A stretch of DNA of 29,437 nucleotides. Source: JAHDBG01 sp963922685 (GTDB taxonomy: Bacteria; Pseudomonadota; Gammaproteobacteria; Chromatiales; Chromatiaceae). Numbering within the stretch: the stretch's first letter is position 1; each line of letters starts with the position of its first letter. A program made the position numbers and the translations under genes. Positions 1 to 7,713 of the stretch are shown piece after piece. The stretch is taken from assembly GCA_963922685.1 (NCBI GenBank), contig CAWUJM010000020.1:1-29437 (forward strand), in the 5' to 3' direction. The notes below the pieces were generated by a model that saw nothing but the letters and a program-made list of their open reading frames with translations, did no database searches and was not told the DNA's origin.

Positions 1-2
1 CC

Positions 3-104
3 CTACAACCCTTATTTTTATTGGGGGTTTCTATCGCAGCGGGAATTGCTGCTGATTATGTATTATCAAAGCCGCAGTCGCAGAATGACGTCGTGCTATC
101 CTGA
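3..104 (+). other. possible C-terminal tail of an upstream gene (partial)
   Basis: A frame open from the window edge to a TGA at 102-104 encodes a hydrophobic stretch (LQPLFLLGVSIAAGIAADYV) followed by a short polar tail. This looks like a last membrane segment plus tail, and the tail is encoded by repeat-like sequence (the bases around 78-93 resemble the border of the GTCATT-type repeat). It is too short to assign to a family. Another frame is also open to 135, so this may not be coding. Confidence 0.2.
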
Positions 105-142
105 AAGTTACCACGAGGGTGGTTGTGCCACTTAACTGAAAG

Positions 143-251
143 GCGTTATCCGGTCAGGGTTCTCCGAGGGCGTCTGCGGCTTGGACGGCCGCAGCCGAGC
201 CCCCACGGATGGGTTTATGGCGTACCTCGGAGAACCCTGACCGGAGAACGC
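143..251 (+). repeat. structured palindromic repeat, copy 1
   Basis: Outer arms 143-169 and 225-251 are complementary over 27 bp with one mismatch and enclose a 55-nt core. The core holds a smaller hairpin (CTGCGGC near 174, GGCCGCAG near 187) and a conserved CCCCACGGATGGGTTTATGG segment. The same core occurs at 19201-19255 (opposite orientation) and 19559-19613. Similarity to copy 2 continues upstream to about position 75. The repeat ends 12 bp before the ftsK start codon, so it must lie in or overlap the ftsK leader or promoter region. Confidence 0.9.
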
Positions 252-263
252 TGGTAATCATTT

Positions 264-2540
264 ATGTCTTTACGTAAACGACTGAAAGAAGGCGGGTTTT
301 TGTGCCTGGCCGGGCTGAGCGTGTATCTGCTGATGGCACTGCTGACCTACACGTCGGCAGATCCGGGCTGGAATTATGTCGGCCCGCGCGCAGACGTGGC
401 AAATATCGGTGGTCTGATCGGTGCCTGGCTGGCCAGCGTGTTGTTATCGCTGATCGGCAACCTGGCCTTCGTACTGCCCTGGGTCATGTTGTGGTCTGGC
501 TGGCGCATGTTTCGTGAACGCTATCAGGAGATAGCTGGCTGGCAACTGAATCTGGTGCGTGCCTGTGGCCTGATACTGACCCTGGCCGGGGCGACTGCAC
601 TCAGCACATTGCATCTGCCATTCGGACAGGCCTGGCCGACCGGGCCAGGTGGTATCCTCGGCCAGAGCCTGAGCAGCTTGGTGGTCGGACTGTTTAACCC
701 GGCGGGTGCCAGCCTGATGCTGATAGCGGCCACCCTGATCGGCTTCACCTTCTTCACCGGGCTGTCCTGGTTATGGGTGATGCAGGGACTGGCCGGGCTG
801 GCCCTGCAGGCGTATCAGCACCTGCAGGCCGGAGTGCGACGACTGCCGGACTGGTGGCGGGCGCACCGCACACAACAGGCGCGCAGCGCAGTGCGCGTGG
901 CAGAACAACAGCGCATTGCGCAGAAGACACCGCCAGTGATCAGTCTGCCGGAACCACCACCGGCACCAGACCTGCAGACAGCAGCCCGCTTGCAGGCTGA
1001 ACAACAACTCGAACTGCCAGAGCCGACTCTGCCGCACACACTACCGGGTCTGAGCCTGCTGGATACGCCACAGGCACAGGAACAGCAGGTGTCGGAAACG
1101 CACCTGCAGGCCCTGTCAGAACAGGTCGAACGACGGTTGGCAGATTTTGCGATCACGGCTGAAGTGGTCGCAGTACGGCCTGGTCCGGTCGTGACCGTGT
1201 TCGAGCTGCAACTCTCGGCAGGCACCAAGGCGAGCAAGGTGACCGGCATCGCGCGCGATCTGGCGCGCGCCCTGTCGGTGATGTCCGTGCGGGTGGTTGA
1301 GATCATTCCGGGCAAGCCGGTTATCGGGCTGGAAATACCCAATCCGCAGCGCGAAATCGTCTATCTGAGTGAGATCCTGCAGGCGAATGTGTATGCGCAG
1401 GCCAGATCGCCATTGACCCTTTCGCTGGGCAAGGATATCGCCGGTCAGCCGGTCGTGGCCGACCTGGCAAAGATGCCACACCTGCTGATTGCAGGTACGA
1501 CCGGCTCGGGCAAATCGGTCGCGATCAATACGATGATCCTGAGCCTGCTGTACAAGGCGACACCACAGCAGGTGCGGATGATCATGATTGATCCGAAGAT
1601 GCTGGAGCTGTCAGTGTACGAAGGCATCCCGCATCTGCTGACGCCGGTCGTTACTGATATGGGTGAGGCCGCAAATGCACTGCGCTGGTGTGTTGCTGAA
1701 ATGGAACGACGTTATCAACTGATGGCCGCACTTGGTGTGCGCAATATCACCGGCTTCAATAAAAAGCTGGCCGGGGCAGAAGCTGCGGGCGAGCCACTGA
1801 AAGATCCATTATTCCATGCTGAACAGAACCCGATCACTGGCGAGTTCCCGGAACAGCCGATCCTGACTGAACTGCCGTATATCGTAATCATCATCGACGA
1901 ACTGGCAGATATGATGATGGTAGTTGGCAAAAAGGTGGAAGAACTGATTGCGCGACTGGCGCAGAAGGCACGCGCAGCTGGCGTACATCTGTTACTGGCA
2001 ACGCAGCGTCCCTCAGTGGACGTGATCACCGGCCTGATCAAGGCGAATATCCCGACCCGGATCGCATTCCAGGTCTCATCACGCATTGATTCACGCACCA
2101 TTCTGGACCAGATGGGCGCGGAACACCTGCTCGGACACGGCGACATGTTGTATCTGCCGCCCGGTACCAGCATCCCACAGCGGGCGCACGGTGCCTTTGT
2201 TGACGACCACGAAGTGCATCAGGTGGTACATTATTTGCAACAAACCGGCCAGCCGGATTATATCGCAGACATCACTCAGGAGCCGAGTGAAGCAATTCCC
2301 GGACTCTCACCAGAAGCTGCCGGTATTGATGTCGAGGACACAGATCCACTATTTGACCAGGCGGTGCAGATTGTGACCGAATCGCGCCGTGCATCCATAT
2401 CAGGTGTACAGCGCCGACTGAAGGTGGGCTATAACCGGGCCGCACGTCTGGTGGAAGAAATGGAACGGATCGGCATCGTCAGCGGGCCGGATCACAAAGG
2501 CAACCGTACCGTACTGGCACCCGGTCCGATGGGAGAATGA
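264..2540 (+). CDS. ftsK: DNA translocase FtsK
   Basis: FtsK is a septum-anchored, ATP-driven DNA pump that clears chromosome ends from the closing division site and activates XerCD at dif. The 758-residue product has about four N-terminal membrane segments in the first 180 residues. A short Gln/Pro-rich linker follows, then the alpha/beta motor with Walker A GTTGSGKS near residue 411 and Walker B IIIIDELADMM near 540. The C-terminal gamma winged helix lies at about 694-758 and recognises polar guide sequences in the family. The linker is much shorter than in E. coli FtsK (about 1330 residues) and typical of many other gammaproteobacteria. No convincing ribosome binding site precedes ATG 264; palindromic repeat copy 1 lies directly upstream. 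panB follows after 1 nt. Confidence 0.97.
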   Translation: MSLRKRLKEGGFLCLAGLSVYLLMALLTYTSADPGWNYVGPRADVANIGGLIGAWLASVLLSLIGNLAFVLPWVMLWSGWRMFRERYQEIAGWQLNLVRACGLILTLAGATALSTLHLPFGQAWPTGPGGILGQSLSSLVVGLFNPAGASLMLIAATLIGFTFFTGLSWLWVMQGLAGLALQAYQHLQAGVRRLPDWWRAHRTQQARSAVRVAEQQRIAQKTPPVISLPEPPPAPDLQTAARLQAEQQLELPEPTLPHTLPGLSLLDTPQAQEQQVSETHLQALSEQVERRLADFAITAEVVAVRPGPVVTVFELQLSAGTKASKVTGIARDLARALSVMSVRVVEIIPGKPVIGLEIPNPQREIVYLSEILQANVYAQARSPLTLSLGKDIAGQPVVADLAKMPHLLIAGTTGSGKSVAINTMILSLLYKATPQQVRMIMIDPKMLELSVYEGIPHLLTPVVTDMGEAANALRWCVAEMERRYQLMAALGVRNITGFNKKLAGAEAAGEPLKDPLFHAEQNPITGEFPEQPILTELPYIVIIIDELADMMMVVGKKVEELIARLAQKARAAGVHLLLATQRPSVDVITGLIKANIPTRIAFQVSSRIDSRTILDQMGAEHLLGHGDMLYLPPGTSIPQRAHGAFVDDHEVHQVVHYLQQTGQPDYIADITQEPSEAIPGLSPEAAGIDVEDTDPLFDQAVQIVTESRRASISGVQRRLKVGYNRAARLVEEMERIGIVSGPDHKGNRTVLAPGPMGE

Positions 2541-2541
2541 G

Positions 2542-3336
2542 ATGAGCCGGAACACAATCAGGACCTTGCAGCACAAAAAGAAGACCCAACACCCGATCGT
2601 GGTACTGACCTGCTACGATGCGAGCTTTGCTGCGCTGGCTGAACAGGCCGGGGTGGACGTCCTGCTGGTCGGCGACTCACTCGGTATGGTGGTGCAGGGG
2701 CACGAGACTACTGTGCCGGTGACGCTGGACGATATGGTCTACCACACCGCCAACGTAACACGGAACAGCCGACAGGCACTGGTGATTGCAGACATGCCGT
2801 TTATGAGCTACGCGACACCGGAACAGGCGGTACAGAATGCGGCCCGCCTGATGCAGGCGGGTGGGGCACAGATGGTCAAGCTGGAAGGTGGTGCCATGCT
2901 GTTACCGACAGTACAACACCTGACCGGGCGTGGCATACCGGTCTGTGCCCACCTCGGATTACTGCCGCAGTCCATCCACCAGCTGGGCGGTTACCAGGTG
3001 CAGGCGCGTGCCGCAGCTGCAGCAGAACAGTTGCTGCACGAAGCGCAGCAACTGCAGGCAGCAGGTGCGCAACTGCTGGTACTGGAGTGCGTACCGCAGG
3101 CACTGGCAGCACAAGTCAGTCAGTCACTGGATATCCCGGTAATCGGCATTGGTGCCGGACCGGACACGGATGGTCAGGTGCTGGTGCTGTACGATGTGAT
3201 TGGTATCAGTGCGAATACCATCCCGCGTTTTGCACATAATTTTCTGGCCGGAACCAATAGTGTGTCAGAAGCCATTGCAGCCTATGTCAGTGCCGTGCGG
3301 GAGCACCGTTTCCCAACAGTACAGCACAGTTTCTGA
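2542..3336 (+). CDS. panB: 3-methyl-2-oxobutanoate hydroxymethyltransferase PanB
   Basis: PanB makes ketopantoate from alpha-ketoisovalerate and 5,10-methylene-tetrahydrofolate, the first committed step of pantothenate and CoA synthesis in the cytoplasm. The 264-residue length is normal. Family motifs are visible: the LTCYDASFA start of the barrel (residues 23-31), VGDSLGMVVQGH (43-54, metal-binding Asp), VKLEGG (112-117), and HLGLLPQS / IGIGAGPDTDGQ. The start ATG is 1 nt after the ftsK stop, with GGGAG at 2531-2535 inside the ftsK end acting as the ribosome site, so translation is probably coupled to ftsK. panC, its common partner, is not next to it; the restriction-modification pair follows. 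Confidence 0.96.
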   Translation: MSRNTIRTLQHKKKTQHPIVVLTCYDASFAALAEQAGVDVLLVGDSLGMVVQGHETTVPVTLDDMVYHTANVTRNSRQALVIADMPFMSYATPEQAVQNAARLMQAGGAQMVKLEGGAMLLPTVQHLTGRGIPVCAHLGLLPQSIHQLGGYQVQARAAAAAEQLLHEAQQLQAAGAQLLVLECVPQALAAQVSQSLDIPVIGIGAGPDTDGQVLVLYDVIGISANTIPRFAHNFLAGTNSVSEAIAAYVSAVREHRFPTVQHSF

Positions 3337-3414
3337 GTTTGTATAAAGAGGTTATATTATGGGTTTGATTTATATAAAACTGACTCAAACGTACTTGAAG
3401 GGTTGAGATAGCAC

Positions 3415-4380
3415 ATGAGAAAGTCACCAAAGAACAAAACCATCACTCTAATCAAAGATGAGGAAAGGAGTTTATCTAATCAGATTTTGTCGGAAAATGA
3501 TAAGTTTGTTGAAGACTCGGTTATTCATGGAGATAGCTTGCAAGCGATAAGAGAATTGCCTGATAGCTTTGTGGATTTACTTATCGCTGACCCACCCTAT
3601 AATCTAAGCAAGGTTTATTCTGGCAGTTTCTTTAGAAAAATGAGCGTTGCGGAATATCAGGGTTGGTTAGAAAAATGGATCAGCCTGATTCCCAGAGTGC
3701 TCAAACCTGATGCTTCAATATATATTTGTTGTGATTGGTCATGTTCTCCCATGATTTACAATGTGGCTTCTGATTATTTTCGAGTTATAAACAGAATAAC
3801 TTGGGAAAGAGAAAAAGGTAGGGGTGCATTAAGAAATTGGAAAAATTGTTCTGAGGATATCTGGTACTTTTCTAATGGAGACAACCCTAAGTTTAATCTT
3901 AGTTCTGTTAAGTTGAAGCGGAAAGTAATTGCGCCTTATAAAAAAAATGGCATCCCTAAAGATTGGCAAGACACAATTGATGGTAAGTTTCGTTTCACTT
4001 CACCTTCTAACCTGTGGACTGACCTGACGGTGCCTTTCTGGTCTATGCCAGAAAATACAGAACATCCTACACAAAAACCAGAGAAATTGATTGCAAAACT
4101 GATTCTGGCTAGTAGCGATGAAGGGGATATGGTTTTTGATCCTTTTCTGGGGTCTGGCACTACGGCAGTGGTGGCTAAAAAATTAGGTCGTAAGTTTTTA
4201 GGTATAGAAGCAGAGCGCGAATACTGTTTGATCTCTCAAAAACGAATTATTATGGCTTCTGAAAACAAACGGATTCAAGGTTACGAAGGTGGAGTATTCT
4301 TAGAGCGTAATACTATGCAGCACCAGTCTTCAAAACCTGATAGAAAAGAGTATAACGACTTAAAAGGAATGCTATTTTGA
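3415..4380 (+). CDS. type II DNA methyltransferase, beta-class (probable N6-adenine)
   Basis: The enzyme should methylate an amino group in the target of the adjacent nuclease, using S-adenosylmethionine. The 321-residue product has the catalytic motif DPPY at residues 59-62 near the N terminus and the cofactor motif DPFLGSGTT at about 242-250 near the C terminus. This order defines the beta class. HPTQKPEKLI just before the second motif is typical of the M.HindIII/HpaI-type group. The gene is clearly AT-rich compared with panB and ftsK, which suggests horizontal transfer. ATG 3415 is preceded by GAAGGG at a rather long spacing. Its stop overlaps the start of the endonuclease gene. N4-cytosine specificity cannot be ruled out, but DPPY favours adenine. 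Confidence 0.9.
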   Translation: MRKSPKNKTITLIKDEERSLSNQILSENDKFVEDSVIHGDSLQAIRELPDSFVDLLIADPPYNLSKVYSGSFFRKMSVAEYQGWLEKWISLIPRVLKPDASIYICCDWSCSPMIYNVASDYFRVINRITWEREKGRGALRNWKNCSEDIWYFSNGDNPKFNLSSVKLKRKVIAPYKKNGIPKDWQDTIDGKFRFTSPSNLWTDLTVPFWSMPENTEHPTQKPEKLIAKLILASSDEGDMVFDPFLGSGTTAVVAKKLGRKFLGIEAEREYCLISQKRIIMASENKRIQGYEGGVFLERNTMQHQSSKPDRKEYNDLKGMLF

Positions 4381-5042
4381 TAAAAATGAGTGAGATTTTT
4401 TCTTCTGGTTACTACAAAACTGTTGAAGAGAAAATTCGTGACTTAATCAATGAGCAGGATAATTGGTTATCTGAACAGGTAGTTAAAAGTACCAGGGCTG
4501 CTGGAGATAGCATTGAAGATATTATCTCTGGTAACTTTGAAGTATTGCTTGGTAAAAAATATTGCAAGTCATATTCAAGTGATTTCGCTAGAAGGGCTAT
4601 GGCAGATTTAGCTTTTGAAGATTATAAGGACTTTTATCATGTCATTGATGTGAAGACGCACCGTCTGGAAACAAAGTTTAACATGCCAAATATTACTTCT
4701 GTTGAAAGGCTGAGTAGATTTTATGAAAGCGACAAGAATTATTTTGTTTTGTTGTTGGTGTCTTATGATGTCAGCGATCTGAAAGTTTTTGTTCGTGATG
4801 TTAAATTTGTTCCTATTGAATATTTAGATTGGGAATGCTTGACGATTGGAGCTTTAGGGTGGGGGCAAATTCAGATTGCTAACTCTAATAAAGTTATGCT
4901 CAAAGATAAACCTGATCGAGCGAAATGGATGATTGAGCTGTGCGATACGCTACTATCGTTTTATCCGAAAGAGATTGCTAAGATAGACATCAGAATTGAG
5001 CATTTTCAGAAAATCAGGGCTTTCTGGTCTGCTAAGATTTAG
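4377..5042 (+). CDS. putative HincII-like type II restriction endonuclease
   Basis: The 221-residue product lies directly after the methyltransferase and has a PD-(D/E)xK-type core. The segment KDFYHVIDVKTHRLETKF (about 84-101) carries D91-V-K93, with an acidic residue 14 positions earlier (D77). A few residues downstream, MPNITSVERLSRF matches the pattern PNI-x-S that I recall for HincII after its DVKT motif. It therefore probably cuts a short palindromic site protected by its partner, possibly GTYRAC- or GTTAAC-like; specificity is a guess. TTG 4377 overlaps the methylase TGA and sits 8 nt from AAGGA (4364-4368). The alternative ATG 4386 is 17 nt away, so TTG is favoured. The gene is AT-rich like its partner. 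No controller gene is seen. Confidence 0.8.
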   Translation: MIKMSEIFSSGYYKTVEEKIRDLINEQDNWLSEQVVKSTRAAGDSIEDIISGNFEVLLGKKYCKSYSSDFARRAMADLAFEDYKDFYHVIDVKTHRLETKFNMPNITSVERLSRFYESDKNYFVLLLVSYDVSDLKVFVRDVKFVPIEYLDWECLTIGALGWGQIQIANSNKVMLKDKPDRAKWMIELCDTLLSFYPKEIAKIDIRIEHFQKIRAFWSAKI

Positions 5043-5312
5043 GTAGGATCAGGTATAAAATTTCCGGTAATGGTTATATTTGAACTGCTATACTCATCAG
5101 AAATGAAGATGTCGCTCAATTTTCATAATCTATCCCAGTAATTTCTTGGTTTTTAAAGATATCGTGCGTCACCTTGAATTCCGGTGAGTATATCGTCAAG
5201 TGATACGAACGACTCGCCTTACATAGCTTGGATTCTGCCACGTTATTAACTGAAGTTACGTACAAACCTGTTAGACAGACTATTTTACTGATCTTTCCGG
5301 ATGGGCCCACAT

Positions 5313-5439
5313 GTCATTTCGCGCGGAGGAGCGCAGCGGAGTTGCAGAATCCATCGTCAGAGGAGCCGGATTTGCGTAGATTTGAAGGGTAAATCAAGAA
5401 GATTTCTGCGACGGCCGCAATGCTGCCGCGCAGAATGAC
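5313..5439. repeat. GTCATT-bounded intergenic inverted repeat
   Basis: The unit opens with GTCATTTCGCGCGG (5313) and closes with CCGCGCAGAATGAC (ends 5439). The inner parts GTTGCAGAATCCATC and GATTTCTGCGAC also mirror each other. A unit with the same borders lies at 19336-19439, and a half-border at about 78-93. It fills much of the 5043-5469 gap between the restriction genes and the isomerase gene, where I see no credible gene. Confidence 0.7.
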
Positions 5440-5469
5440 GTTGTTGTGTGTATTGCGCAACTCCAGCTA

Positions 5470-6288
5470 TTAATCCTTTTTCTCCGGTTTTTCAGCTAAG
5501 ATTCTGATTTTGCTCTTTTCCCTGATACTACGAATATATTCACCCACCTTCTGTGCCTTCAGATACTGGATCAGTTTGTCACGCACCTGATCTAATTGCT
5601 GAGTCGGCAGTTTACGTGTATCTTCCAGTAAGATCACATGCCAGCCATACTGTGTTTTTACCGGCTCCCAGGAATAAGTGTTTTTATTCATTGCCGCCAG
5701 TGCGTCACTGAACGGTTTCACCATCTGCTGCAGATTAAACCAGCCTAAATCACCACCGACGGTCTTGCTTGGCCCCGTAGATTTTTCTTTTGCCAGTGTT
5801 GCGAAGTCTTTGCCGGTCTTCAGTGTGTTAATAACCGCCTGCGCATCTTCTTCTGTTTTGAGTAGAATGTGGCGCGCCTTGTATTCAATTTTAGGTGCCT
5901 TGACATATTGTTCCTGATAGGCTGTTTTAATCGCCTGTTCACTGATTTCAGTATCCTGCATCTTTTTGCGGACCAGTGCCTCTGCGATTAAACGGGCATT
6001 GGCAACCTTCAGTGCAGCCGCAATCTCACGGTGTTTTTTAAGCTTTTTACCTTCTGCCGACCGGGCGAGCATAAAGATATTCACCAGTTCTTCCAGCATC
6101 GCTGCCTGTTGTTCAGGTGAATCTGCCTTCTGTTTTCCGGTGGCCTGGGCACTGAAGATAGCCAGATGAAGGTTATTGATTTTAGTGCCATTGACCTGAA
6201 CCAGATCAACTACCCCGGGTTTTTCAGCTGCCTGTAGCGTAAGTGGTAAGGCAAGTGTTAAACCGGCGAAAAATGTTTTAATCGTCAT
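5470..6288 (-). CDS. PpiC-type (parvulin) peptidyl-prolyl isomerase, exported
   Basis: It catalyses cis-trans isomerisation at proline bonds and probably assists folding of envelope proteins in the periplasm. The 272-residue product starts with a Sec signal (MTIKTFFAGLTLALPLTLQA). A helical SurA-like N-terminal region follows up to about residue 130. A single parvulin domain lies at about 132-235, with the markers ARHILLKTEEDA, GGDLGWF, and YGWHVILLEDTR. The tail is Lys-rich. It resembles the short PrsA/PpiC-like lipoprotein-free isomerases rather than two-domain SurA. It lies 54 bp downstream of mreB on the same strand and could be cotranscribed. Confidence 0.9.
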   Translation of the reverse strand: MTIKTFFAGLTLALPLTLQAAEKPGVVDLVQVNGTKINNLHLAIFSAQATGKQKADSPEQQAAMLEELVNIFMLARSAEGKKLKKHREIAAALKVANARLIAEALVRKKMQDTEISEQAIKTAYQEQYVKAPKIEYKARHILLKTEEDAQAVINTLKTGKDFATLAKEKSTGPSKTVGGDLGWFNLQQMVKPFSDALAAMNKNTYSWEPVKTQYGWHVILLEDTRKLPTQQLDQVRDKLIQYLKAQKVGEYIRSIREKSKIRILAEKPEKKD

Positions 6289-6342
6289 GGAAAGTTGTCC
6301 TGTATCGTAAGGTATTATGCAAAATCTGTCGTGACTAACCGC

Positions 6343-7389
6343 TTATTCGACGCTGAGGCCACCATTGTGCTCATCAATTAATTCAAGTGCGCGACCACCA
6401 CCTCGTGCGACGCAGGTGAGCGGGTCTTCCGCAATAATCACGGGTAAACCGGTTTCTTCTTCAACCAGGCGATCCAGATCACGCAATAATGCACCGCCGC
6501 CAGTCAATACGATGCCACGTTCTGCCACATCAGCACCCAGTTCGGGCGGCGTTTGTTCCAGTGCTTTTTTCATCGCATGTACAATTCCGCTCAGCGGCTC
6601 CTGCAAGGCTTCCAGCACTTCGTTCGAGGTCAGGGTAAAGCTGCGTGGTATCCCTTCCGCAAGATTACGCCCCTTGAATTCCAGTTCTAATACCTCATTA
6701 CCGGGATAGGCCGAACCGATCTTCTTTTTGATTTTTTCTGCAGTCGCTTCACCCACAAGGGTGCCATAATTGCGCCGGATATAGTTGATAATCGCTTCAT
6801 CAAACTTGTCGCCGCCAATCCGGACTGAGTTGGAATATACGATACCATTCAGTGAGATGATCGCTACCTCAGAGGTGCCACCACCGATATCCAGCACCAT
6901 CGAACCCAATGGTTCATCAACCGGCAGACCGGCGCCAATGGCCGCTGCCATCGGCTCTTCAATCAGATACACTTCGCGCGCACCCGCACCCGCAGCAGAT
7001 TCCTTAATGGCACGCCGTTCTACCTGAGTGGAGCCACAGGGCACACAGATCAGGACCCGCGGACTGGGCCGGATCATGCGGGATTCATGCACCTTGTGAA
7101 TGAAATATTGCAACATCTTTTCAGTCACGGTAAAGTCCGCGATCACCCCGTCTTTCATCGGGCGGATGGCCGTGATGTTATCCGGTGTCCGGCCTAACAT
7201 CTGTTTCGCTGCATTGCCGACAGCTGCCACCGATTTATTGCTGCTGCGTCCCCGGTCATGCCGGATCGCGACGACTGAAGGCTCATCCAGTACAATGCCC
7301 TGACCCTTGGCGTAAATCAGCGTATTGGCAGTGCCCAGATCAATGGACAGGTCGTTGGAGAAGATGCCCCGGAGGCGGCGTAGGAACAT
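6343..7389 (-). CDS. mreB: rod shape-determining protein MreB
   Basis: MreB is the bacterial actin homologue that forms membrane-associated filaments guiding lateral cell-wall synthesis. The 348-residue product has the actin-fold nucleotide motifs: DLGTANTLIY near the N terminus (phosphate 1), DIGGGTSEVAII in the middle (phosphate 2), and LTGGGALLRDLD near the C terminus (adenosine). I chose the start MFLRRLRGIFSNDLSIDLG (7389), which matches the family. An in-frame start at 7419 would add ten residues and run towards the gatC leader. mreC and mreD, which normally follow, are absent; a PpiC isomerase takes their place. Only 36 bp separate its start from that of divergent gatC. Confidence 0.97.
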   Translation of the reverse strand: MFLRRLRGIFSNDLSIDLGTANTLIYAKGQGIVLDEPSVVAIRHDRGRSSNKSVAAVGNAAKQMLGRTPDNITAIRPMKDGVIADFTVTEKMLQYFIHKVHESRMIRPSPRVLICVPCGSTQVERRAIKESAAGAGAREVYLIEEPMAAAIGAGLPVDEPLGSMVLDIGGGTSEVAIISLNGIVYSNSVRIGGDKFDEAIINYIRRNYGTLVGEATAEKIKKKIGSAYPGNEVLELEFKGRNLAEGIPRSFTLTSNEVLEALQEPLSGIVHAMKKALEQTPPELGADVAERGIVLTGGGALLRDLDRLVEEETGLPVIIAEDPLTCVARGGGRALELIDEHNGGLSVE

Positions 7390-7425
7390 GTGTTTTTCCA
7401 GAAACGATATACAGGACAAAGAATA

Positions 7426-7713
7426 ATGTTATTAGCATCTGCTGAGGTAACCCGGATCGCTCAGCTGGCCAGATTACATCTGCAGCCGGAAGAGATCGCC
7501 GGTCTGCAACACGATTTATCACAGATACTGGATCTGGTCGGACAGATGCAGGCTGTGGATACACAGGGTGTGCAGCCTATGGCACATCCTCTGGCCATGG
7601 TGCAACGTCTGCGTACGGATCAGGTCACGGAACAGGATCAGCGCACAGCTTATCAGGCTATGGCACCGCAGGTGGATGCAGGCCTATATCTGGTGCCGAG
7701 TGTGATTGAGTAG
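7426..7713 (+). CDS. gatC: Asp-tRNA(Asn)/Glu-tRNA(Gln) amidotransferase subunit GatC
   Basis: GatC is the small subunit of GatCAB, which amidates misacylated Glu-tRNA(Gln) and Asp-tRNA(Asn). The 95-residue product fits the family: VTRIAQLARLHLQPEEIAGL, then ILDLVGQMQAVDTQGVQP and the C-terminal GLYLVPSVIE. ATG 7426 has AGGA at 7413-7416, nine bases upstream, which is why I reject the longer in-frame start at 7390 that would overlap mreB. The mreB/gatC divergence is common in gammaproteobacteria, but gatA and gatB, which should follow, are missing here. Instead the last 30 bp overlap the end of gcvPA on the other strand, so this looks like a surviving end of a broken operon. Confidence 0.93.
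   Translation: MLLASAEVTRIAQLARLHLQPEEIAGLQHDLSQILDLVGQMQAVDTQGVQPMAHPLAMVQRLRTDQVTEQDQRTAYQAMAPQVDAGLYLVPSVIE

Noticed and set aside
143..251. CRISPR or tRNA-like interpretation of the palindromic repeat
   Set aside because: Copies are dispersed, not arrayed with regular spacers, and the fold lacks tRNA landmarks; no CRISPR array, tRNA or rRNA was seen in the window.
5116..5310. 64-codon minus-strand frame between the restriction genes and the repeat
   Set aside because: No recognisable motif, no clear ribosome site, and no supporting context; the gap looks non-coding.
7390..7425. Longer GatC start overlapping mreB
   Set aside because: The added residues do not fit GatC, and ATG 7426 has a well-spaced AGGA site.
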